A stretch of DNA of 64,000 bases from positions 1 through 64,000 of the forward strand of contig JAYVMW010000003.1 in NCBI GenBank assembly GCA_043758755.1, written 5' to 3'. This DNA is from Solimicrobium sp043758755. GTDB lineage: Bacteria; Pseudomonadota; Gammaproteobacteria; Burkholderiales; Burkholderiaceae_D. A model generated the notes under the pieces. It saw nothing but the letters and a program-made list of their open reading frames with translations. It ran no database searches and was not told the origin of the DNA. The translations under genes and the position numbers were made by a program. Of this stretch, positions 13,866-22,867 are shown piece by piece. Position 1 is the first letter of the stretch; every line of letters begins with the position of its first letter.

Positions 13866-15275
13866 CTAGTGAGGCTTGAAAGTAACGCGTTTAGGTACCG
13901 GTTTGAAAGTACCCATTGCACTCCACCAAGGCATTAACAGGAAGAAGGCGAAATACAGTACGGCACATACCTGAGAAACGAGGTTGCGGATTGGCGAAGG
14001 TGGTTGAACACCCAGGTAACCCAGCGTCACGAATGCAATACCGAAAATAATCATGACGGTCTTGTGCCAGTTCGGACGATAGCGTATTGATTTGACCGGC
14101 GATTGATCCAGCCACGGCATGCCGGCCAGGATCATTACTGATGAGCCGAACAGGACCACGCCCCAGAATTTGGCATCCAGACCAAATGGCATCATGCCAA
14201 CGATCATGATCAGGCCGATACCGGCAATCGCGGCCTTGACCAGCGACGGCAGCGACGATTTCAGGTAAATCAGAACCACATAAGCAGCAATTCCGCCCTG
14301 CACGATGTACAGGAAATCACTGGTAGTGGCACGCAGGATCGAGTAGAACGGGGTGAAATACCAGGTTGGTGCAATGTGCAAAGGCGTCTTCAGTGAATCT
14401 GCTGGAAGGAAGTTATTTGATTCCAGGAAATAACCACCCATTTCAGGTGCGAAGAACACCACCGCAGTAAACAACACCAGGAACACAGTCACACCGAAAA
14501 TGTCGTGGAACGTGTAATACGGGTGCGATGGAACTCCATCTACCGGATGGCCGTCGGCATCGAGGTTTTCCTTGATTTCGATACCGTCCGGATTGTTTGA
14601 ACCCACTTCATGCAACGCGATCAGATGCGCGACCACCAGGCCCAACAGCACCAGTGGGATGGCAATGACGTGGAATGAAAAGAACCGGTTCAGTGTCGCG
14701 TCGGAAACAACATAGTCACCGCGGATCCACAGCGACAGATCTGGGCCAATGACAGGAATGGCACCAAACAGGTTAACAATAACCTGGGCACCCCAATAAG
14801 ACATCTGGCCCCATGGCAGCAGGTAACCGAAAAACGCTTCGGCCATCAGGCACAGGAAAATGGCAAATCCAAACAGCCAGACCAGTTCACGCGGCTTGCG
14901 ATAGGAACCGTACATCAGCGCGCGCGCCATGTGCAGGTAAATAATAATGAAGAAGGCCGAGGCACCGGTGGAATGCATATAACGCACCAGCCAGCCCCAT
15001 GGAACTTCGCGCATGATGTATTCAACTGACGCAAAGGCCATGCCGGCATCTGGTTTGTAATGCATGACCAGGAAAATGCCGGTAACGATCTGGATTACCA
15101 GCACCAGCATGGCCAGTGAACCGAAGATGTACCAGAAATTAAAGTTTTTAGGCGCGTAGTACTGGCCCCACTGATCATTCCATAACTTGGTCAATGGAAA
15201 GCGTGCATCTACCCAGTTCAGGGCTTTATCAATGACAGGCGCGTCTGCCGGGAGTTTTTTCTCAACAAATGCCAT
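13866..15275 (-). CDS. petB: Cytochrome b of the bc1 complex
   Basis: 469 residues, undivided cytochrome b with eight core helices plus a C-terminal extension. Haem ligands are clear: RYMH-x13-HMAR in helix B and SFH-x14-HLIA in helix D. The Qo-site loop reads PTWYFTPFYSILRA, so the Glu of the canonical PEWY motif is replaced by Thr; betaproteobacterial relatives often have PVWY here. It oxidises ubiquinol in the inner membrane. Stop is 2 bp from the petA end, so the three genes form one operon. Confidence 0.96.
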   Translation of the reverse strand: MAFVEKKLPADAPVIDKALNWVDARFPLTKLWNDQWGQYYAPKNFNFWYIFGSLAMLVLVIQIVTGIFLVMHYKPDAGMAFASVEYIMREVPWGWLVRYMHSTGASAFFIIIYLHMARALMYGSYRKPRELVWLFGFAIFLCLMAEAFFGYLLPWGQMSYWGAQVIVNLFGAIPVIGPDLSLWIRGDYVVSDATLNRFFSFHVIAIPLVLLGLVVAHLIALHEVGSNNPDGIEIKENLDADGHPVDGVPSHPYYTFHDIFGVTVFLVLFTAVVFFAPEMGGYFLESNNFLPADSLKTPLHIAPTWYFTPFYSILRATTSDFLYIVQGGIAAYVVLIYLKSSLPSLVKAAIAGIGLIMIVGMMPFGLDAKFWGVVLFGSSVMILAGMPWLDQSPVKSIRYRPNWHKTVMIIFGIAFVTLGYLGVQPPSPIRNLVSQVCAVLYFAFFLLMPWWSAMGTFKPVPKRVTFKPH

Positions 15276-15277
15276 GA

Positions 15278-15892
15278 TTAAGCCTCACCTTTCTCATCTT
15301 TACCGATGACAATCTTCGTATCGGAAAGGTACATGTGACGTGGAACGTCCAGATTTTGTGGTGCAGGTTTGTTTTTGAAGACACGGCCAGACAGGTCAAA
15401 TGTGGAACCGTGGCATGGACACAGGAATCCGCCGGCCCAGTTGTCTGGCAGTGAAGGTTGTGCACCGGGAGTAAATTTCTTGCTTGGCGAACAGCCCAGA
15501 TGGGAGCAGATACCGACTGCGACAAGCACATCTTCGTGTTCCTTGCGCGCGCGGCTTTGCTTTTCGCAATAGTCCGGCAGGGGCATGGTGTATGGTTTGG
15601 TTGAATCGGGATCAGCTACTTCGGACTGAGTTGCTTTCAGTGACTCCATCATTTCCGGAGTCCGCTTCAGAATCCAGACCGGTTTGCCGCGCCATTCAGC
15701 GGTGGTCATGTCTCCAGGTTTCAAATTGGAAATATCCACTTCAACCGGTGCTCCCGCTGCCTTGGCGCGTTCAGATGGCTGAAATGTACTTACAAATGCT
15801 CCTGTTGCAGACAAACCCACAACACCACCCGCCGCGCACGTTGCGACGAGCAATCCGCGGCGGCCGGAATCGACCTGCTTTTCGTTACCCAT
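15278..15892 (-). CDS. petA: Rieske iron-sulfur subunit of the bc1 complex
   Basis: 204 residues from the ATG at 15892 (MGNEKQVDSGRRGLL), preceded by TGGGGTTGGT; a TTG at 15910 would add six residues. The N-terminus has a twin-arginine pattern, SGRRGLL, before a hydrophobic anchor, matching export of folded Rieske proteins by Tat, whose genes lie 4 kb away. The 2Fe-2S ligands are CSHLGC and CPCHGS, with the disulfide Cys pair included. Promoter of the operon should lie in 15893-16269. Confidence 0.96.
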   Translation of the reverse strand: MGNEKQVDSGRRGLLVATCAAGGVVGLSATGAFVSTFQPSERAKAAGAPVEVDISNLKPGDMTTAEWRGKPVWILKRTPEMMESLKATQSEVADPDSTKPYTMPLPDYCEKQSRARKEHEDVLVAVGICSHLGCSPSKKFTPGAQPSLPDNWAGGFLCPCHGSTFDLSGRVFKNKPAPQNLDVPRHMYLSDTKIVIGKDEKGEA

Positions 15893-15910
15893 ACCAACCC
15901 CATTCGTCAA

Positions 15911-16269
15911 AACTTATTTGTTAATAAAATGATCTGTTTCAATCTGGCTTTATCGAGCAATGCTATATATTTATAGGACTTACCCAAAACCGCATTAATA
16001 TTTAATTCTTAAATGCAATACGATTTTGGGTAAGTCCTATTTACAGGCTCCAGCAACCCGAAATTATAATTGAGCCAGAGCACGAATTAAAGAAAAACCT
16101 TAAGATAGATGCAATCAAAACCGGTTTTTGGGCGAAAATCAGCAAATATTATTAATATAAAATTAAATATAAGGCAACTTTTCTTACCTGAATGTCGTTT
16201 TGGAAAAATAATAGTCAGTGTGGCAAAAACCGGTCCATCCCCCTTTTTTAACCAATCAAAGGAGTTAGC
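15911..16269. other. Divergent petA / mscL control region
   Basis: 359 bp between the divergent petA and mscL genes. No gene is supported. It must contain promoters for both and includes the MITE-like repeat at 15973-16040. The stretch 16040-16200 is AT-rich. Confidence 0.6.
15973..16040. repeat. 68-bp MITE-like inverted repeat
   Basis: ATAGGACTTACCCAAAA at 15973-15989 is an exact inverted copy of 16024-16040. The pairing continues imperfectly into the centre (CCGCATTAAT against the reverse of GCAATACG). The ends resemble terminal repeats of small insertion elements. It sits in a promoter region, where a terminator would make little sense. Confidence 0.6.
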
Positions 16270-16695
16270 ATGTCGATGATGCAAGAATTCAAATCGTTTA
16301 TCACACGCGGCAATGTTGTAGATCTGGCAGTGGGTGTGATCGTTGGTGCAGCGTTCAGCAAGATAGTCGATTCGCTGGTGCAGGATATGATCATGCCGAT
16401 TGTCGGTAAATTTGTCGGCGGACTTGATTTCGCCAATTACTACCTGCCGCTGAATCATCAGGATACGTCGCTGACCCTGGTGGAAGCAAAAAAACTCGGC
16501 GCCGTTTTTGCGTACGGAAATTTTTTGACGATTATTCTGAATTTCCTGATTCTGGCTTTCATCATTTTTCAGATGGTCAGACTGGTCAATATCGCCAGAA
16601 GAAAAGCCGAAAAAGATGCTGCGCCGGCAGAACCTCCTCCTACACCGGAAGAAGTGCTGCTGCTGCGTGAAATTCGTGATTCCCTGAAGAAATAA
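16270..16695 (+). CDS. mscL: Large-conductance mechanosensitive channel
   Basis: 141 residues, usual length. N-terminal amphipathic helix MMQEFKSFITRGNVVDLAVGVIVGAAFSKIV leads into TM1, then a periplasmic loop and TM2 (FLTIILNFLILAFIIFQMVRLVN), ending in a charged cytoplasmic helix (EEVLLLREIRDSLKK). The pentamer opens under membrane tension and releases solutes during hypo-osmotic shock. Strong ribosome site AAAGGAG. Ends 1 bp before the convergent Nif3-family gene. Confidence 0.96.
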   Translation: MSMMQEFKSFITRGNVVDLAVGVIVGAAFSKIVDSLVQDMIMPIVGKFVGGLDFANYYLPLNHQDTSLTLVEAKKLGAVFAYGNFLTIILNFLILAFIIFQMVRLVNIARRKAEKDAAPAEPPPTPEEVLLLREIRDSLKK

Positions 16696-17478
16696 TCAAA
16701 CCGGGTTGGGCACATCCACAAAATGGTGAATGATGCCAAACTGATGTGCCACAGCCTGACCCAAAGCGTGAATGCCGTACCGTTCTGTGGCGTGATGTCC
16801 ACAGGCCAGATACGCCACGCCTGACTCACGCGCCAGATGTACGGTCGGTTCGGATATTTCGCCGGACAGATACACCGATGCCCCGGCCTGTATGGCGTCA
16901 CTCAGAAAATTCTGCGCCGCACCGGTACACCAGGCAATCCGTCCCACTGGCTGGTCGGGTGAGCCGATCAGCAATGGGGTACGCCCCAGTTTCAGACCCA
17001 CCCAGTCGCGCAGCTCGCCAACGGTACGCAGATTGAGGTTGATTGCGGTGCCATAGCAGCCCAGACCCTGCTCGGCAAAGTTGCCTTCACAATTCAGTTC
17101 CAGCACGTTGGCCAGCTGTGCGTTATTACCCCATTCCGGGTGCAGATCCAACGGCAGGTGATAGGCAAACAGGTTGATGTCGCGCTGGATCAGTTTTTTG
17201 ATCCGCTGAAATTTCTGTCCGGTCAGACAGGGGTTCTCGCCGCGCCAGAAATAGCCATGATGGACCAGGATACAGTCGGCTTTGAGTTCGATGGCTGCCT
17301 CAATGAGGGCCAGACTTGCAGTTACACCACTGACAACGACTTTTATTTGATCAATACCTTCCACCTGCAGACCATTTGGACAATAATCATTTATTTTAGA
17401 AATTTGCAGTGCATCGGCTAGAAATTGCGCCAGTTCGCCTCTACTTACCTGATTCACTTTTTGGCTGACCTTATTCAT
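16696..17478 (-). CDS. Nif3-like dinuclear metal-centre protein (YbgI family)
   Basis: 260 residues. Family motifs: NDYCPNGLQVEG, DCILVHHGYFW with the metal-binding His pair, FAYHLPLDLHPEWGNNAQLA, and the C-terminal GHHATERYGIHALG with His and Glu ligands. These proteins bind two metals and form a toroidal hexamer; the substrate in cells is uncertain, and the database label GTP cyclohydrolase I type 2 is not proved for this group. Divergent from the HtrA-type protease gene, 32 bp between starts. Confidence 0.92.
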   Translation of the reverse strand: MNKVSQKVNQVSRGELAQFLADALQISKINDYCPNGLQVEGIDQIKVVVSGVTASLALIEAAIELKADCILVHHGYFWRGENPCLTGQKFQRIKKLIQRDINLFAYHLPLDLHPEWGNNAQLANVLELNCEGNFAEQGLGCYGTAINLNLRTVGELRDWVGLKLGRTPLLIGSPDQPVGRIAWCTGAAQNFLSDAIQAGASVYLSGEISEPTVHLARESGVAYLACGHHATERYGIHALGQAVAHQFGIIHHFVDVPNPV

Positions 17479-17510
17479 TATTTTTATTGACCTTTCAACT
17501 TAGATTATTT

Positions 17511-18701
17511 ATGCGACGACTCTGGCTACTCTTTGCTCAGGCTGCAACGGTCTGCCTGGCGACCCTGCTCATTGTAAACACCTTGAAACCCGAGTGGATC
17601 AACAAATTTCCGGGTTCGTTCAAAGGGGCACATCTAACCACAATTCCGATTAATGAAGCACCCGTCAACATCGTCGCGCCGGGCAGTTATCGTGACGCTG
17701 CCAAGGTGGCCATGCCTTCGGTGGTGAATATTTTCACCACCAAGGAAATCAGGCAGAGCACCAATCCGTTTTTCAATGACCCGCTGTTCCGCCGTTTCTT
17801 TGGTAAACAACCTGATCCGCGCCCGCAAAAACAGTCCAGTCTGGGTTCCGGCGTCATCGTCAGTACCGCCGGTTACATTATTACCAACAACCACGTCGTG
17901 AATTCGGCTGATGAAATTGCGGTGGTGTTGTCGGACGGGCGCAAGGCCCTTGCCAAAGTGGTGGGTGCCGATCCGGAAACCGATCTGGCGCTCCTGAAAA
18001 TCGATTTACCGAATTTGCCAGCCATTACGATGGGCCACATTGAAAGTGCCGGCGTCGGTGATGTCGTACTGGCGATCGGCAATCCGTTTGGTGTCGGGCA
18101 AACCATTACCATGGGTATTATTTCGGCACTGGGCCGCAATCACCTCGATATCAATGCGTTTGAAAATTTCATCCAAACCGACGCGGCCATCAATCCCGGC
18201 AACTCGGGCGGCGCACTGATCGATACCAACGGCAATTTAATCGGTATTAACAGTGCCATTTTTTCCCAGAACGGCGGTTCGGTGGGTATTGGATTTGCCA
18301 TCCCAGTGAGCACCGTGAAATCAGTGATGGACGGGATTATCGCGAATGGCCATGTCATTCGCGGCTGGATCGGTGTCGAACCACAGGAAATCACTCCGGA
18401 CCTGGCGGAAAACTTCGGGGTCAAGGAAAATGAAGGCACGCTGATCGCAGGCGTGATTCGCGGCGGACCTGCTGACAAGGCCGGCGTCAAGCCGGGTGAC
18501 ATCTTGATTCAGGTCAATGACAGCAAAGTCACCGATCGAGTCGCCATGATGAACCTGATTGCGCAACTGCCTCCCGGCAAAACTGCGCGACTGACATTTT
18601 TGCGCAAAGGTAAGCCCATCACACTGCAGGTCATGATCGGAGCGCGTGCCCAACCCAAAAACCTGCCCAGTGACGATGACGAAGAAGACGGGCCCAAATA
18701 A
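17511..18701 (+). CDS. HtrA-family serine protease with one PDZ domain (DegS-like)
   Basis: 396 residues from the ATG at 17511. One N-terminal membrane anchor (LWLLFAQAATVCLATLLIV) and no cleavable signal. The trypsin-like domain has the triad His128 (TNNHVV), Asp158 (ETDLALLKI) and Ser232 (GNSGGAL). A single PDZ domain follows (about 285-380, with GVIRGGPADKAGVKPGDILIQVN), as in DegS or MucD-like proteins rather than the two-PDZ DegP. Probably a periplasmic quality-control or envelope-stress protease. An RseA-like partner is not in the window. Confidence 0.92.
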   Translation: MRRLWLLFAQAATVCLATLLIVNTLKPEWINKFPGSFKGAHLTTIPINEAPVNIVAPGSYRDAAKVAMPSVVNIFTTKEIRQSTNPFFNDPLFRRFFGKQPDPRPQKQSSLGSGVIVSTAGYIITNNHVVNSADEIAVVLSDGRKALAKVVGADPETDLALLKIDLPNLPAITMGHIESAGVGDVVLAIGNPFGVGQTITMGIISALGRNHLDINAFENFIQTDAAINPGNSGGALIDTNGNLIGINSAIFSQNGGSVGIGFAIPVSTVKSVMDGIIANGHVIRGWIGVEPQEITPDLAENFGVKENEGTLIAGVIRGGPADKAGVKPGDILIQVNDSKVTDRVAMMNLIAQLPPGKTARLTFLRKGKPITLQVMIGARAQPKNLPSDDDEEDGPK

Positions 18702-19384
18702 TGCACATCCAAGATCTGACGAATTACCTCTCAGAGCTGACCGATAACAATAACCGCGCCTGGTTTGTCATGAACAAACCGCGCTACGATATTTTGCGCG
18801 AAGAATTTCTGGCACTGGTAACGGAGCTGATTACCCAGATCAGTAAATTTGATCCGTTGATACTGGGCTGCGAACCCAAGAAAGCACTGTTTCGTATCAA
18901 TCGCGACATCCGCTTTGCCAAAGACAAAAGTCCGTACAAAACCCGGTTTTCAGCCGCCATCGTGGCCGGCAATCTGAAAAAGCCCAGTCAGGGCGGCGGA
19001 CCGGCCTACTACTTTCATATGGATGCCGAGGGTGAGCTGTTTTTTGCTGTGGGTGAATACATGCCGCCGGCTGACAGACTCAAACAGATCCGCACAGCCA
19101 TTGCAGAACAGGGGACAGGTCTGGTCAAAATCTTAAAAGGAAAAAAACTGCGCGAGGCATTTGGCACACTGCAGGAAGAAGATAAGCTGCAGCGCCCACC
19201 CAAAGGATTTGATGCTGATCATCCACAGATTGAACTGATCAAACTCAAACATTTCATGGTCTGGAATCAGGTTTCAATGAAGCAGTTTAAAGCATCACAA
19301 CAATCGGACCTGGTTTTAAAGACCCTGGTCAGCAATTTCAAGGATGCCTACGCTCTGGTGTGCTGGCTCAGGCAGGCGCGCTGA
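18701..19384 (+). CDS. DUF2461 family protein
   Basis: 227 residues; the start overlaps the protease stop (TAATG). Family signature LTDNNNRAWFVMNKPRYDILREEF near the start, then INRDIRFAKDKSPYKTRFSAAI and the late HFMVWNQVS. Members are about 220 residues and of unknown biochemical role. Coupling to the protease gene suggests shared expression only. Confidence 0.9.
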   Translation: MHIQDLTNYLSELTDNNNRAWFVMNKPRYDILREEFLALVTELITQISKFDPLILGCEPKKALFRINRDIRFAKDKSPYKTRFSAAIVAGNLKKPSQGGGPAYYFHMDAEGELFFAVGEYMPPADRLKQIRTAIAEQGTGLVKILKGKKLREAFGTLQEEDKLQRPPKGFDADHPQIELIKLKHFMVWNQVSMKQFKASQQSDLVLKTLVSNFKDAYALVCWLRQAR

Positions 19385-19455
19385 ACAATTGGTTATTTCC
19401 ACGGTTACGCCCTGCAACTGATTATTCAATGTCAGGCAGGTTGTGGTGCGCAGGC

Positions 19456-20214
19456 TTATTTAGTGTCAGCCACGGGTTCGGTAGTGATCTTTTTAAACCA
19501 CGGCGCGATGAACAGTCCGATTTCAAACAACAGACACATGGGCACAGCCAGCAGTAACTGACTGGTGACGTCCGGCGGCGTCACAACGGCGGCGACAACA
19601 AACGCGCCGACAATCACGTAGGGACGCACTGCCCTGAGCTTTTCGACAGTGACAAGCCCCATCCTGACCATCACGATCACGATAATCGGTACCTCAAAGG
19701 TAACACCGAACGCCAGAAACATGGTCATCACGAAATCAAGGTAGCTTTCAATATCCGGTGCCACGGCAATTGATTTTGGCGCGAACTGGTTCACGAATGA
19801 AAAGACCACGCGAAACACGAAGTAGTAGCAAAAGGCCACGCCGGCCATAAATAACGCCGACGAGGAAATCACCAGCGGTGCTATCAATTTCTTTTCATGG
19901 GCGTACAGACCCGGGGCAATGAAGGCCCAGATTTGGTACAGCACCCACGGCAGCGAAATCAGCAACGCCAGCACCAGCGTGATTTTTACAGGAATCAGAA
20001 AAGGGGTGACCACCCCTGTAGCAATCATATGCGCTCCGGCCGGCAGAGCCTGCATCATCGGAGCGGCCAGAAAATCGAATATTTGCGCGGCAAACGGCAT
20101 GAGCCCCAAAAATACCAGTATCACGACGATAGCAATGCGCACCAGACGATCGCGCAATTCAATGAGATGGGAAATAAAACTGGTTAAATTGTCGTTTTCG
20201 GACGGATCAGGCAT
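19456..20214 (-). CDS. tatC: Twin-arginine translocase subunit TatC
   Basis: 252 residues, six membrane helices. The N-terminal cytoplasmic FISHLIELRDRLVRI segment carries the ELR motif that contacts twin-arginine signal peptides; the conserved Glu in a first periplasmic loop and TLVLALLISLPWVLYQIWAFIAPGLY region are present. It receives folded substrates, such as the Rieske protein, together with TatB. Last gene of tatABC; 8 bp from tatB. Confidence 0.97.
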   Translation of the reverse strand: MPDPSENDNLTSFISHLIELRDRLVRIAIVVILVFLGLMPFAAQIFDFLAAPMMQALPAGAHMIATGVVTPFLIPVKITLVLALLISLPWVLYQIWAFIAPGLYAHEKKLIAPLVISSSALFMAGVAFCYYFVFRVVFSFVNQFAPKSIAVAPDIESYLDFVMTMFLAFGVTFEVPIIVIVMVRMGLVTVEKLRAVRPYVIVGAFVVAAVVTPPDVTSQLLLAVPMCLLFEIGLFIAPWFKKITTEPVADTK

Positions 20215-20222
20215 AAATCACT

Positions 20223-20690
20223 TTAGTTGGATACCGACTTGGGCCGATATTTGGCGACACGGGCAGAGGCCGACAACAATCTGGATTTGCCGCCCTGCTG
20301 CTGTTTAAACCAACCCGGCAGAGCCGAATTGCGCACCAGTTTTTTGCGCCGGAACTCACGCGCTTTACGTGCGATATTGGCCTGCTCAGGCAACGGTTGA
20401 TCAGGAGGGTGCTGCCAGATTGAATTGACTTCCTGTTCAACACTGGACATTTCTTTTGCCACGGTCGACTTCAGTTCAGAGGCCGCCTCTTCCATATCTT
20501 TTTGCACCTTGCGCAGCTCGTCCATTTCCATTTCGCGGCTGACCTCAGCCTTGACCTGATTCATGTACCTCTGCGCGCGACCCAACAGGGTACCGGCCAT
20601 CCGCGCAACTTTGGGCAGCTTTTCAGGACCGATGACAATTAACGCCACCGCTCCTATCATCGCCAACTTGGCTAAACCGAGATCAATCAT
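20223..20690 (-). CDS. tatB: Twin-arginine translocase subunit TatB
   Basis: 155 residues. Starts MIDLGLAKLAMIGAVALIVIGPEKLP, the TatB membrane helix with the GPEKLP hinge, followed by an amphipathic helix (VARMAGTLLGRAQRYMNQVKAE) and a long charged helical tail. TatB and TatC form the receptor for twin-arginine precursors. Between tatA and tatC. Confidence 0.96.
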   Translation of the reverse strand: MIDLGLAKLAMIGAVALIVIGPEKLPKVARMAGTLLGRAQRYMNQVKAEVSREMEMDELRKVQKDMEEAASELKSTVAKEMSSVEQEVNSIWQHPPDQPLPEQANIARKAREFRRKKLVRNSALPGWFKQQQGGKSRLLSASARVAKYRPKSVSN

Positions 20691-20711
20691 GGCGATTAAA
20701 GTGAATAAACA

Positions 20712-20921
20712 CTATTTCTTCTCTTTGGCGTCAACTTCGACTGTGCTGGCGTCGGCTACCTGAGCGGCCGGCTTTTTTTCTTCTTCACCTTTCATGCCGT
20801 CCTTAAAACCTTTGACGGCCTTGCCCAGGTCCTCACCGATATTGCCCAGCTTTTTGGTTCCAAAAACCAGCATCACAATCACCAATACGATTAGCCAGTG
20901 CCAAATACTGAATGAACCCAT
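20712..20921 (-). CDS. tatA: Twin-arginine translocase subunit TatA
   Basis: 69 residues from the ATG at 20921, placed by the ribosome site GGGAG just upstream. Begins MGSFSIWHWLIVLVIVMLVFG followed by TKKLGNIGEDLGKAVKGFKDGM, the TatA membrane and amphipathic helices, and an acidic tail. Forms the size-adaptable pore. Same strand and operon as hisE and hinT upstream. Confidence 0.96.
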   Translation of the reverse strand: MGSFSIWHWLIVLVIVMLVFGTKKLGNIGEDLGKAVKGFKDGMKGEEEKKPAAQVADASTVEVDAKEKK

Positions 20922-20955
20922 CACGACTCCCTTTGTTAACTTCGATCTGTACCGA

Positions 20956-21330
20956 TCACACGTTCTTCCCATTCCAGGGTCTTGGACCACCGATTACGTG
21001 GATGTGCAGATGATACACCTCCTGCCCGCCGTCCGGCCCCGAATTGATCAGGGTCTTGTAGCCGCCATACTTGTTGCCGGTGGCATCGTGCCGAACATGA
21101 ATGTCTTGCTGTTCTGCCAGCACCGGCACCAACGCCAGCATTTTACCCAGTAATGCGGTATCGCCGCCATTACAATCTGACAATGTATCGATATGGCGTT
21201 TCGGAATAATCAGCAAATGTACGGGTGCGGCAGGAAAAATGTCCTTGAATACCAGTAACTCGTCGTTTTCAAAGACTTTGTCAGAAGGGATTTCGCCGCT
21301 GACAATTTTACAAAACAGGCAGTTATCCAT
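20956..21330 (-). CDS. hinT: HIT-family nucleotide hydrolase (HinT)
   Basis: 124 residues. CLFCKIVSGEIPSDKVFENDELLVFKD starts the HIT fold and the catalytic histidine triad is HLHIHV near the C-terminus. Members hydrolyse purine nucleoside phosphoramidates and adenylyl-lysine adducts. Its place between hisE and tatA is usual in beta- and gammaproteobacteria; 3 bp from hisE. Confidence 0.93.
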   Translation of the reverse strand: MDNCLFCKIVSGEIPSDKVFENDELLVFKDIFPAAPVHLLIIPKRHIDTLSDCNGGDTALLGKMLALVPVLAEQQDIHVRHDATGNKYGGYKTLINSGPDGGQEVYHLHIHVIGGPRPWNGKNV

Positions 21331-21333
21331 GAT

Positions 21334-21696
21334 TCATTTCTCCAGTTGATCGCGCAAGACATCCTTGCGTGCTGCTTTTTCTTCTATACCGGATATACCC
21401 TGACGACGCGTGAGCTCATCCAGCACGGTCTGCGGCGAGATATCAAACTGTGCCAGCATGATCAGCGAATGGAACCACAGATCAGCCGTTTCATAGACCA
21501 GACCGGTGGTATCGCCGCTGACGCGCGCATCTTTGGCTGCCATCACGGTTTCGGTCGCTTCCTCGCCGATTTTTTTTAAAATCGCGTCGTCGCCTTTGGC
21601 AAACAGCCGTGAAACATAGGATTTCTCAGGATCGCCGCCGCGATTTAATTTGCGTGACTCGATGACATCGGCCAGACGTTGCAGTGTATTGCTCAT
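21334..21696 (-). CDS. hisE: Phosphoribosyl-ATP pyrophosphatase
   Basis: 120 residues, an all-alpha NTP-pyrophosphatase of the MazG-like fold: LADVIESRKLNRGGDPEKSYVSRLFAKG then KKIGEEATETVMAAKD, whose Glu residues bind Mg, and LVYETADLWFHSLIML. It removes pyrophosphate from phosphoribosyl-ATP, step 2 of histidine synthesis. Separate from hisI here, as is usual in betaproteobacteria. 6 bp from hisI. Confidence 0.96.
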   Translation of the reverse strand: MSNTLQRLADVIESRKLNRGGDPEKSYVSRLFAKGDDAILKKIGEEATETVMAAKDARVSGDTTGLVYETADLWFHSLIMLAQFDISPQTVLDELTRRQGISGIEEKAARKDVLRDQLEK

Positions 21697-21701
21697 AAAT
21701 T

Positions 21702-22100
21702 TTAACTGGTGTGTTCTTGGGGTTCTTTCAATACCGGATCAACGGTCTGCCACTCGGCCTGTTCGGTATTGAGTTTTTGAAAAAAGCAGGAATGCCGACC
21801 GGTGTGGCAGGCAATATCGTCAACCTGCACGATCTTGAGCAGGATGACATCACAGTCACAATCCAGCCGGATTTCCAGCACTTTCTGAATGTGGCCCGAT
21901 TCTTCGCCTTTGTGCCACAATTTCTTGCGCGAGCGACTCCAGTACACGGCTTCACCCAGATCCACGGTGCGCTCCAGCGCCTCACGATTCATCCAGGCAA
22001 ACATCAGCACATCATTGCTGCCGGATTGCTGCGCGATCACCGGCACGAGGCCATGTTCATTCCACTGGACCTTGTTTAACCATTTGCTTGCATTTTTCAT
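21702..22100 (-). CDS. hisI: Phosphoribosyl-AMP cyclohydrolase
   Basis: 132 residues. VLMFAWMNREALERTVDLGEAVYWSRSRKKLWHKGEESGH carries the substrate-binding core, with zinc and Mg ligands in LDCDCDVILLKI and the Cys of CHTGRHSCF. Opens the adenine ring of phosphoribosyl-AMP, step 3 of histidine synthesis. Directly behind hisF (2 bp). Confidence 0.96.
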   Translation of the reverse strand: MKNASKWLNKVQWNEHGLVPVIAQQSGSNDVLMFAWMNREALERTVDLGEAVYWSRSRKKLWHKGEESGHIQKVLEIRLDCDCDVILLKIVQVDDIACHTGRHSCFFQKLNTEQAEWQTVDPVLKEPQEHTS

Positions 22101-22102
22101 CG

Positions 22103-22867
22103 TTACGCCAACCTTACTGGAATACCGCGTGATGACATGTATTGCTTGGCTTCCTGAACGGTATGCTGGCCATAATGAAAAATACTGGCTGCCAGCACCG
22201 CATCGGCATGACCAAGCTGGATTCCGTCGGCCAGATCCTGCAGGCTGCCGACACCACCTGAGGCAATCACAGGAATATTGATTGCATCTGACACGGCACG
22301 TGTCAGGGCCAGGTCGAAACCTGATTTGGTACCATCCCGGTTCATGCTGGTGAGCAGAATTTCTCCGGCGCCGAGCTGCTCAAGCCGACGTGCCCACTCA
22401 ACCACATCCAGTCCGGTTTCGGTACGTCCGCCGTGGGTATAGACGTGCCAGACGTTGGGTGAAACCTGTTTGGCATCAATGGCAACCACAATGCATTGCG
22501 AACCGTATTTGTGCGCAGCGTCGGCGACCAGTTGCGGATTGACGACTGCCGAGGTATTCATGCTCACCTTGTCGGCACCGGCATTGAGCAGCCGGCGCAC
22601 ATCTTCCACGACCCGCACACCACCGCCTACGGTGAGCGGAATAAATACCTGCGAAGCAACGGCTTCGATAATCGGCAAAATCAGATCGCGGGCGTCCGAG
22701 CTGGCCGTGATATCCAGAAACGTGATCTCATCAGCGCCCTGTTCGTCATAGCGTCTGGCAATTTCTACCGGATCCCCTGCGTCGCGCAATTCAGTGAAGT
22801 TGATTCCTTTGACTACCCGTCCTGCCGTGACATCCAGACAGGGGATGATGCGTTTGGCCAGAGTCAT
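22103..22867 (-). CDS. hisF: Imidazole glycerol phosphate synthase, cyclase subunit
   Basis: 254 residues, a TIM barrel with the catalytic Asp residues in IIPCLDVTAGRVVKG and LLTSMNRDGTKSGFD, and phosphate-binding GGGVR and SGGVGSLQDL loops. Uses ammonia from HisH and PRFAR to make imidazole-glycerol phosphate and AICAR. Starts 4 bp inside the hisA end. Confidence 0.97.
   Translation of the reverse strand: MTLAKRIIPCLDVTAGRVVKGINFTELRDAGDPVEIARRYDEQGADEITFLDITASSDARDLILPIIEAVASQVFIPLTVGGGVRVVEDVRRLLNAGADKVSMNTSAVVNPQLVADAAHKYGSQCIVVAIDAKQVSPNVWHVYTHGGRTETGLDVVEWARRLEQLGAGEILLTSMNRDGTKSGFDLALTRAVSDAINIPVIASGGVGSLQDLADGIQLGHADAVLAASIFHYGQHTVQEAKQYMSSRGIPVRLA

Noticed and set aside
15973..16040. 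A rho-independent terminator
   Set aside because: It sits between divergent genes where no transcript ends, and lacks a T-run directly after the stem.
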